Shown piece by piece: positions 26,673-34,089 of a stretch of DNA of 52,137 nucleotides. The position numbers were made by a program, and so were the translations under genes. The notes under the pieces were generated by a model. The model saw nothing but the letters and a program-made list of their open reading frames with translations, did not search any database and was not told the origin of the DNA. Every line of letters begins with the position of its first letter. Position 1 is the first letter of the stretch. This DNA is from Acidobacteriota bacterium. GTDB lineage: Bacteria; Acidobacteriota; Aminicenantia; S016-38. The stretch covers positions 1-52,137 of the forward strand of contig WFSJ01000035.1 in assembly GCA_015486055.1 (NCBI GenBank), read 5' to 3'.

Positions 26673-28253
26673 GTGGTGTTATTCAAAAGGAGAGAAAGAG
26701 AATTTCATGGAAGATTAGAGACTGGGAGCAAATACAGGCCTAATTTTAACTTGAAGCTCGGAAAAAATTTTCCTCAGCAAATTATCCTTGGACAGAGAAG
26801 TGCAAAACTTGCAGAATACCTCATAAATGAATTTTTGAGATACGGTTTTTACCATCTTGGTTTTATACTTATTTTCAAACAGAAAGATTTCAGCGTCTGG
26901 GCAGCCCAACTGGAGTTCATTAAGAAAAGGGTAATAGAGGAAATGGGGGAAATTTCAAGAAGGCTTGACACTAGTATAGAAACAAATGAATTCTCGGTCA
27001 GTATTTATACCGAAGCCGCTGTAAGGAGCATATTTAAAAAAGAGGGAATAGAACTGAGTTCAACTTACGATTTTGAGAAAGGGGAGTTTGTCCTTCTCTG
27101 CCTACCATTTCTTTATAGGGATTCCAAGAAGGAAATTGTCAAGGTAGAAATAGAACTTGGGGATAGGAGGATAAGTTCATCTTTCTTTGATGGACAGCGA
27201 GAGTTTGTGATCGGAGATGAATGGTTCTTCAATGCATGGCTCCCCGAGCTTTTTAATATGAAGTTTAGCATTCCTCTTAAATTTGCCTTCAAAGATGAAC
27301 CAAAGCTTATTAATATTCAGGAAGTTGGCAATCATTTTGAAGCAGTATTACAGGGAGTTGCCGTAAATGTTCTGAAAAGGAAAGAAAGAAGAAACTGGAT
27401 ATACAAGGTTTTATACAGAAGTTCAGGGGGTGAGCTTAAATACAGAATTTCCTTCAGGATGCCTGATGAGGCGAGCACTGTATTTACAGATGAGCTTTTA
27501 GAGAAACCTTTCTTTGATACGAATCCATCCATTTATCAAGATTTTTCTCTGAAGGAGGAAGACCTTACCTTTTCCTATGTCCTGATTCCAAGGCCAATGG
27601 GTCCCATAAGCTCTTTTGATACCTTTATTGACCCAAATGGGGAATTTCTCAAGGACCAGTGCCCCAGTTGTTTAGAGATTCATGTTGATAGGGATAATAT
27701 GAAAATTGGGAATGAGGAGTTCAAGCATTTTAGTGAAATTTCAGTGGAATTTCCTGTAGAGGGAGTGTTATATAAAATTTCTGTTGATAAATTTTGTGAA
27801 AAGCTATGGAAGCTTGGTAATACCTATTTCCTCATGGAAATAGAAGTTCCTCAGAAGAAGGGAATATACCTGAATGGGAATTATGCTCTCATAGGTAGAG
27901 ATGAGAGGAATAGTTTCAGACTTCCCTTTTCCGAAAGGCTGGAAGATTTTAGAAATATACATTCCTCAAGGTTTCATGCGCTTTTATTAAAAAATGATGA
28001 TGGATTACATTCGATAAATCTATCAACTCATTTCAGTATCTATATTTTTAAGGGTAAACAGGTTAAGATTATTCCTCCAATGAAAGCTGGCGAGAGATTC
28101 TATTCAAATATTGGAGTTATTGATTTTGGAAACGCAAATCTCTCCATTGCTTTAGAAAAGCTCTCCCTTGGTGGGGAATCTCCTTCAAGTTCTCTAATTT
28201 TCCCCGGGGATATTCTGCTCATAGGAAACTCGGTCTTCAGGGTTTCTGATTGA
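26673..28253 (+). CDS. FhaA-like protein: DUF3662-type N terminus and degenerate FHA domain
   Basis: A 526-residue cytoplasmic-looking protein. The N terminus (LFKRREREFHGRLETG, up to about 120) resembles the DUF3662 domain that opens mycobacterial FhaA. The middle part (about 120-370) is beta-rich and unassigned. The C-terminal part looks like an FHA fold: LIGRDERNSFRLP at about 404, SSRFHALLL at about 432 (matching the GR and SxxH core) and the final IFPGDILLIGNSVFRV. FHA domains bind phosphothreonine peptides. The start must be GTG at 26673 or 26676, because the frame offers no ATG nearby. It leads an operon with the FHA-SEDS polymerase and PBP genes, which supports a role in controlling wall synthesis. 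Sequence similarity is weak and should be confirmed. Confidence 0.7.
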   Translation: MVLFKRREREFHGRLETGSKYRPNFNLKLGKNFPQQIILGQRSAKLAEYLINEFLRYGFYHLGFILIFKQKDFSVWAAQLEFIKKRVIEEMGEISRRLDTSIETNEFSVSIYTEAAVRSIFKKEGIELSSTYDFEKGEFVLLCLPFLYRDSKKEIVKVEIELGDRRISSSFFDGQREFVIGDEWFFNAWLPELFNMKFSIPLKFAFKDEPKLINIQEVGNHFEAVLQGVAVNVLKRKERRNWIYKVLYRSSGGELKYRISFRMPDEASTVFTDELLEKPFFDTNPSIYQDFSLKEEDLTFSYVLIPRPMGPISSFDTFIDPNGEFLKDQCPSCLEIHVDRDNMKIGNEEFKHFSEISVEFPVEGVLYKISVDKFCEKLWKLGNTYFLMEIEVPQKKGIYLNGNYALIGRDERNSFRLPFSERLEDFRNIHSSRFHALLLKNDDGLHSINLSTHFSIYIFKGKQVKIIPPMKAGERFYSNIGVIDFGNANLSIALEKLSLGGESPSSSLIFPGDILLIGNSVFRVSD

Positions 28254-28254
28254 A

Positions 28255-30720
28255 ATGGCTTCCTTTTTCTTTTATCTATTCTTTGCTTTTTGGAGTGCCT
28301 TTGTCATTTTAGCTTTCCTGAATTCCATATTTCCTGGCAGAAGAAAAACCATCGCGCTTCCAGGCCTTGTTTTATTGTCCTTTACTTTTCTGTTTTTTTC
28401 CTTGAAATATTACTCCAAAGAAAAATATCCGCTTTGGGTGAAGTCATACAGCCTGAGCACCAGTAGGAAAGAGCTTGTAATAGGGAATCGGAAAGATGGC
28501 TCAGATATTACTATATTTAATCCGAATTCCGTTTCCCATCACCTCAGGATAGGCTTTGGTAAAGATACATTTTTTATTGAGAATCTCAGTAATAAAAGGA
28601 GGGTTGAATTTGATGGGGAAGGACTTGACATATTAAGTCTCAAGGAAAATGTAAGTGTAGAAGTTAAAGGGGCAAAGATTAAGGTCTTTAAAACTTTTTC
28701 TTCTTTTCCTCTCTCAAAAAAGATCAAAGTTTCTATAGATGGAAAAGTGATAGAGAAAAATCTTTTACTGCATTCTCCATTTTCCTTTTCCTCAGGGCCT
28801 AATAAATTTTCCATGTTTTATTCGCTCCCAAAATTTCTCATATTTGACCTATACATAATAGAAATTATCCTGCTTCTTTTATTTCTTTCCTTACTGATTT
28901 ATTTTTTCCTTAAAGGAGAAATCCCTTACTATTTCTTCCTGATATACCTTTTAGCCCTTCCTGGCTTTTTAGGTCTATATCCTTTCTGGATTTCAATTTT
29001 AATTTCCATTTTCCCGCTTTTCAGGAAGTTAAATCCTGGGAAAATGACTCTCTCTTTACTGCTTGTATTTAGTTTTGTTTCCCCCCTTCTCAGGGAAGGG
29101 GATTTCAAGCTCAAGGGGTACGGAAAAAATGGAAGGATTTCTTTCAGAAAAGAATATGCATATGGAAAACATCTTTTGATTCTCGGATTTACACCTTACA
29201 GTATTTCGGTTAAAAAAGGGAAGATAAAACTTGAACCTTTATCTGTTGAGGGAATAAAATCCGATGTTAAAAACATATATTCCGGGAATGATTTCCTGAT
29301 AAGCAAGGGAAATCTTTATCTTCCGTTTCCAAGGGAATTTTCGGCAATAAAATCCATAGGGAATGAGATTAAGATAAACGGGAAGAGAGGGGGAAGCCTT
29401 ATCCTTTCCTCAAGCACCCCTGAGTTTCTTAAGAAAGGATTTAAATTTTGCAGCTTAACGGCCCTTTCCTTCATCATAGTTCTGGGTTTATTGTGGATAT
29501 TTTCATCACCTCCTCCTTCGGAAATTACAATAATTTCAGTTCTTTTCTTTATGCTGTTTTTATCACTTCTATTTTCTCTTTCCCTGTCCCTTTTTAATCC
29601 GAATTTTTACTTTAGTTTTTCCTCTTATGCCAGGTATGGATTGTTGCCCGGTCTGCTACTTGTAATTTTTTCATTCTCAGGTGGAATTTTTAGATTCATA
29701 AAGTCCTCAAGGGACTTTCTAATAAAGGGTCTTAATCTGAAGCAAAAATTTAGATTCACTTTAATGGAGTTAAGGGAGACTGGCGAGGGCATAAGCCTTT
29801 TTGAAATATTGAATAGAAAAATTTCCGGGCAAATACTCTGGGTCGATCTTCTTTTCTTTCTATCCCTCCTTATAATTTCCCTTCAATACTTTTTTGGAGC
29901 TGAAACAGGGATAAAAACTTCGGGATTCTCATTTCAGTTGTTTGAAGCAGGAAAAATACTTCTTGCAGTATATCTTGCTGACTGGTTATTTAGGGCCGAA
30001 GAGAATAAGTTCTTCTTCCCATTTTGGCTTCCCTATATTTTGGTCTTTATACCTTTCCTTTTTCTTATTTTCACCATGAGCGATTTTTCTCCCCTTGCTG
30101 TTTTTTCTCCTTTGCTCCTCGTTCATTTTGTCCTCCTTAAGATAGATGTAAAGAAAAAGATAAGGGCTTTTTTGGTATTTTTCGTTGCCTCCATATTATC
30201 CATTTTCTTATCAATTCATTTTCTATTCCCGAAAAGTGTTGCTCTGAGGATTTTGTCCTGGGTATATCCTGGAAAGTTTCCCGATTATTCAGAACAATTT
30301 CTCAGGGCATTCTGGCTTTTTAAACAGGGGGGAAGCCTTGGGAATTTCCCTGATTCTTTCAGCCTTGCTGGTTTTGTCCCCCTCCTTCAGTTTGATTTTC
30401 CGCTCTCCCTTTTCTCTGCGAGTTTCGGTCTTCTGGGCCTTATTCTTCTTTTTTTGACACTCTTAATTCCTTCCTTAATCTTATTAATAAAGGGAGGGGA
30501 ATTGCTTAATTCCTCTTACGAGATGAGATGGAATTTTTATGCACTTTTCTTTATAGGCATTATTTTTCTTTCCCAGTGCTCAATCCCGCTTTTAATATTA
30601 ACAGGTCTTCTGCCAGTGATGGGACAACCTTTCCCATTCCTTTCAAAGGCCAATTCAAATCTCCTTCTTTTTGCTATCCCATATTTCCTCCTCAATATAT
30701 ATTTAATGAGGAAAAGATGA
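28255..30720 (+). CDS. SEDS (RodA/FtsW) glycan polymerase with N-terminal FHA-like domain
   Basis: An 821-residue polytopic membrane protein, about twice the usual RodA length. Two helices (about 2-24, 33-51) precede an FHA-like domain (about 70-140; ELVIGNRKDGSDITIFNPNS, then SVSHHLRIGF). More helices surround a soluble beta region (about 285-400). The C-terminal half carries the SEDS signatures in divergent form: FQLFEAGKILLAVYLADWL, FWLFKQGGSLGNF, FDFPLSLFSASFGLLGLIL (with the loop Asp matching the catalytic region of RodA) and LLPVMGQPFPFLSKANSN. SEDS proteins polymerise lipid II together with a class B PBP, and the next gene encodes one. The stop overlaps its start (ATGA). The canonical SYGGSS near the end is lost, so activity is uncertain. 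Confidence 0.8.
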   Translation: MASFFFYLFFAFWSAFVILAFLNSIFPGRRKTIALPGLVLLSFTFLFFSLKYYSKEKYPLWVKSYSLSTSRKELVIGNRKDGSDITIFNPNSVSHHLRIGFGKDTFFIENLSNKRRVEFDGEGLDILSLKENVSVEVKGAKIKVFKTFSSFPLSKKIKVSIDGKVIEKNLLLHSPFSFSSGPNKFSMFYSLPKFLIFDLYIIEIILLLLFLSLLIYFFLKGEIPYYFFLIYLLALPGFLGLYPFWISILISIFPLFRKLNPGKMTLSLLLVFSFVSPLLREGDFKLKGYGKNGRISFRKEYAYGKHLLILGFTPYSISVKKGKIKLEPLSVEGIKSDVKNIYSGNDFLISKGNLYLPFPREFSAIKSIGNEIKINGKRGGSLILSSSTPEFLKKGFKFCSLTALSFIIVLGLLWIFSSPPPSEITIISVLFFMLFLSLLFSLSLSLFNPNFYFSFSSYARYGLLPGLLLVIFSFSGGIFRFIKSSRDFLIKGLNLKQKFRFTLMELRETGEGISLFEILNRKISGQILWVDLLFFLSLLIISLQYFFGAETGIKTSGFSFQLFEAGKILLAVYLADWLFRAEENKFFFPFWLPYILVFIPFLFLIFTMSDFSPLAVFSPLLLVHFVLLKIDVKKKIRAFLVFFVASILSIFLSIHFLFPKSVALRILSWVYPGKFPDYSEQFLRAFWLFKQGGSLGNFPDSFSLAGFVPLLQFDFPLSLFSASFGLLGLILLFLTLLIPSLILLIKGGELLNSSYEMRWNFYALFFIGIIFLSQCSIPLLILTGLLPVMGQPFPFLSKANSNLLLFAIPYFLLNIYLMRKR

Positions 30721-33700
30721 TAAGAAAATATCGTATAGCTTTCTCAATATTGGTTTTTCTCTTTCTTGTTCTCCCATTTGTGAGGCATGCAGTTCAGCTT
30801 GAAAAATCCCCTGATTCTTCATGCAAAATGTCCGCCATCAAGAATGGATTCAAGATCAAGTGGTCTGGTATAAAATTTTATGTGACCGGAGGGGGAAGGC
30901 TTTCTGAGCCCATGTGTTTTAAAAAAGAGGGAAAAATCTTCTCAATTGTCAGAGTTCCCAACCCGTATGAAAGGATTTTCAAAAGACCCATTCACGAGCT
31001 TCAGGGACACGAATGGAAAATAGGAAAAAGGGATAAGAACACGATAATTGAAGTTTCCGAAAGGGTATTGAATAAGCTTAAGTGCAGGGATGAGATTCTG
31101 AAAATAAAGAGGAAAGGGAAAGGAATAGTAGTCGAGTCATGCCTTCCGGCTGTTTTAGTTAATGAATGCAGAGCAAAGAAAATTCCTCCGGATGTTCAAT
31201 GCCTGCTGAGGGAAGGCGAGTCTATTTATCTGGGGAAAATTGGCATGAAATTATCCCTCAGAAAAGAAAGGGGATTACTCCCGGGGAAGATTGGGAAATT
31301 AACCAGACTTTTCCCTTTTGAAAACCTTATACTTGAAGTGGACCAGATTACCAACGAAAAACCTGTTCTTGCAAGCCTTAAAACACAGGAGGGGATAATC
31401 TATCCTTTAAAGGAAGGGGAAAATTCATTTTTGCCAGTTAACAACTTATTCCCTCTCCTTCCTCCCTCTGATTATCAGAGTGGAAGAGATATATTTTTGG
31501 AGAAACTCATAGATGAAGGGGATTATTTTATAAATAAAGATGGTTTTTATGTACCTAAAATTAAAGGGAATTCAGCTAAGATGGCAAAAAAACTTGGTCA
31601 TTGGAACTATTTTAAGAAACAGCTGAATGTTTTAAATAAAGCTCTTGGGGAAGGGGGGATTTATTCAAGACTTCCCTGCTTTAGAGTGAGCATTGAGATG
31701 AAGCAAAGTAAGAAAGAGCCAAAGTTCGGGGAAGGAATGAAATGGTTTTATAAAGCATTGCCAGCCGTGGGATGGAAAACTTCAAAAAAATTTACGGGAT
31801 GGATTGAAGCCGAGAAAAAAGGCAATTTGATCTGCGGGGAGAAGTGGTCTCCTCATTTTTCCGGGGTAAGGAAAAGGTATTTCAAAAGCCTTTTCACCCT
31901 TGAGTCTAAGCCAGAGAAAGTTTCCCTGAAGGTTTCTCCCAATGCCTTTCTTTTCATAAATGGACTTCCCACTGGAAGCGGGCAGGACGCTTTAAAATCT
32001 TTGAAAATCGGCAAAAATATTATATCTGCGAGAGTTGAAACTAAGGGAATGGGAAAGCCAAATGGAATTTTAAAAATAGGAAATGAGCTTATCATTAAAA
32101 TTTACAGAAGAACTATCAGAAAGTTTCCTAACATAAAGAGAAAAGGTGGTGTAATCTCCGACAGGGATGGCTTCTCGCTTCCAAGACTTGAAGTTTTAGA
32201 TGGGAATACGATCTTCAGGGATGGTGATGAAATAGAATTGCCTGCGCATCTGGTTTTTACGAACAGAAAAACTTTTAATTTTTTAATAGGCAGGAGGAAA
32301 TATTCAGTAAATATTTACGACAGGAATTTGAGGACAAGGTATTTCACTTATATTAGGGGGAATCCCCATTTTAAATTTGGAGACCTCATAGTTACAGATG
32401 GAAAAATCCTCGGAATTTTTAGGCGTAAAAAGGCGAATTTAAAAATTAAAATTAAAGGAGACTATTTTTTTAAAATTAAAAATGAGAAGCTTTTTATAAA
32501 GAGCAAAAATGAGGAGAGAAAAGTAGAGGATGGAGAGACATTTAAATTAGAGAGTCTTATCTTCAGATTCGTAAAAAACAGAAGGGGAGAAATTTCCTTC
32601 CCGTGTCATGGGCTTAAAGGATGGAAAAGGTGTTATTCTTCCATATACAGTGGGCTTTCTTCAATAATAGGAATGAGCGGAACTGCTGCTCGGGGGATAG
32701 AATGGAGCTATTCTAAACTTCTTTCAAATCCAGGGGCAGAGATTAAACTTACAATAGATGATGATCTTCAGGAATTAACTAATGATATTCTTGAGGAAGA
32801 AATACTCAAACTGAAGAGATCAGAGGAGGGGAGGACAAAATCCCTGAGGCTCAGAATCGAAAAGTATCATAGGGAATTGGAAAGACTGAGGAGCTCTTAT
32901 AAAATGGTAAGGAAAGGGAAAACTGCTGCGAGAATTTTCTCCCTTGAGAAGGATCTTAAGAAATTGGATTTAAAATACAAAAAGCTCAAGAATCCGTTCT
33001 ATGAGGGGGCAATTTTGCTTATGAATCAGGATGGGGAAATAATTTCAGCAGCTACTTACCCATATGTCCCTTTGAGAAGGAAAAGAATTAATAGAGCCCT
33101 AAAAAAAGGTGGAGGATTGGGTCTTTTGAACAGATGCTGGATGGAAACCTACAATCCAGGTTCAACATTCAAGCTTGTTGATTTTATAGCCTTTCTTGAG
33201 AGGGAAAATCCCTATGTTAAGAAGATTCTTAGAGGTTTCCCGTTTTATGGGAAAGGGTCTGAAAATCTTAGAGGGAAAAAACTGCTCAATGGGGAAAAAA
33301 TTAATTTTGACCTCAGAAACTTTAGGAGAGAGAAGATAAAGTATAGAAGATGCAGCATTGAGGAGGCCTTTGCCAATTCCTATAATGTATATTTCGCTTA
33401 TACAATCCTTCACAGTTATATTCCTGCACTTAATGGGAGGGTTTTGGCGTTTTTTCCTGTCAGCCTTTTCAGGAAAAGATTTCCCCTTCTGGATTTGGCA
33501 GAGAAACTCGGGTTCAATAGAAGATATGAACTTTCGGGAGGTGCACCAAAGCCAATTTTTACAGCTAAATCGGTCTTTCCATTGAATGCCTATAAAAGGA
33601 GCGAGATTGCCCACTATTCCATAGGTCAAGCAGGTCTAAGGGCAACTCCATTGCAGCTTGCTCTGATAGCTCTTTCAGTTTATAGAAAAGGGGTTTTTGT

Positions 33701-34082
33701 TGAGCCTATTCTCATAAAGGAGATGAAAACCAGGGGTGTGAACATAAAAATCAGGAACAAAAAAACCAGGGTTTTTTCCAGAAGGACCGCATATAAACTT
33801 GAGAGAGCAATGAATTTAGTCGTTCGGGAAGGAACAGCCTCTTCGGTGTTTAAGAATTGGCCCCTCAGGGCGAAGATTTTCGCAAAGACAGGGACAGCGG
33901 AAACATCACTTTACAAAGATAATTCCATTTTTGTCGGTTTTTTCAAGCTAAATAGGGGAAAGGCCGTTATATTTGCTGTTGTCCTTCCTCGCTCAGGAAT
34001 TGGAGGGAAAATCGCAGCGCCTATCACAAAAAGACTTATAGAATCCTACATTTACTATAGGGAAAGGAAAAGAGAATTTTAA
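30717..34082 (+). CDS. Giant class B penicillin-binding protein (transpeptidase)
   Basis: A 1121-residue protein with one N-terminal membrane helix (about 6-24) and a long extracytoplasmic part. The transpeptidase domain is at the C terminus: SxxK is Ser816-Lys819 in YNPGSTFKLV, SxN is Ser888-Asn890 in NSYNVYF, and KTG is Lys1057-Gly1059 in FAKTGTAET. TIDDDLQ at about 679 marks the usual entry to the catalytic region. A charged coiled-coil-like insert of about 70 residues (about 694-764) then splits it from GAILLMNQDGEIISAATYP. The first 650 residues match no PBP pedestal I know and contain beta-rich stretches ending in DGDEIEL- or DGETFKL-type phrases. The ATG at 30717 overlaps the SEDS stop; the frame extends further upstream but inside that gene. 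It should cross-link glycan made by the SEDS partner. Confidence 0.87.
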   Translation: MIRKYRIAFSILVFLFLVLPFVRHAVQLEKSPDSSCKMSAIKNGFKIKWSGIKFYVTGGGRLSEPMCFKKEGKIFSIVRVPNPYERIFKRPIHELQGHEWKIGKRDKNTIIEVSERVLNKLKCRDEILKIKRKGKGIVVESCLPAVLVNECRAKKIPPDVQCLLREGESIYLGKIGMKLSLRKERGLLPGKIGKLTRLFPFENLILEVDQITNEKPVLASLKTQEGIIYPLKEGENSFLPVNNLFPLLPPSDYQSGRDIFLEKLIDEGDYFINKDGFYVPKIKGNSAKMAKKLGHWNYFKKQLNVLNKALGEGGIYSRLPCFRVSIEMKQSKKEPKFGEGMKWFYKALPAVGWKTSKKFTGWIEAEKKGNLICGEKWSPHFSGVRKRYFKSLFTLESKPEKVSLKVSPNAFLFINGLPTGSGQDALKSLKIGKNIISARVETKGMGKPNGILKIGNELIIKIYRRTIRKFPNIKRKGGVISDRDGFSLPRLEVLDGNTIFRDGDEIELPAHLVFTNRKTFNFLIGRRKYSVNIYDRNLRTRYFTYIRGNPHFKFGDLIVTDGKILGIFRRKKANLKIKIKGDYFFKIKNEKLFIKSKNEERKVEDGETFKLESLIFRFVKNRRGEISFPCHGLKGWKRCYSSIYSGLSSIIGMSGTAARGIEWSYSKLLSNPGAEIKLTIDDDLQELTNDILEEEILKLKRSEEGRTKSLRLRIEKYHRELERLRSSYKMVRKGKTAARIFSLEKDLKKLDLKYKKLKNPFYEGAILLMNQDGEIISAATYPYVPLRRKRINRALKKGGGLGLLNRCWMETYNPGSTFKLVDFIAFLERENPYVKKILRGFPFYGKGSENLRGKKLLNGEKINFDLRNFRREKIKYRRCSIEEAFANSYNVYFAYTILHSYIPALNGRVLAFFPVSLFRKRFPLLDLAEKLGFNRRYELSGGAPKPIFTAKSVFPLNAYKRSEIAHYSIGQAGLRATPLQLALIALSVYRKGVFVEPILIKEMKTRGVNIKIRNKKTRVFSRRTAYKLERAMNLVVREGTASSVFKNWPLRAKIFAKTGTAETSLYKDNSIFVGFFKLNRGKAVIFAVVLPRSGIGGKIAAPITKRLIESYIYYRERKREF

Positions 34083-34089
34083 AGAATGT

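Noticed and set aside
30528-30716. Upstream extension of the PBP frame into the SEDS gene
   Set aside because: It would overlap the SEDS gene by nearly 200 bases, and its predicted residues do not look like a protein start. The ATG at 30717 overlaps the SEDS stop as ATGA and begins a clean membrane anchor.
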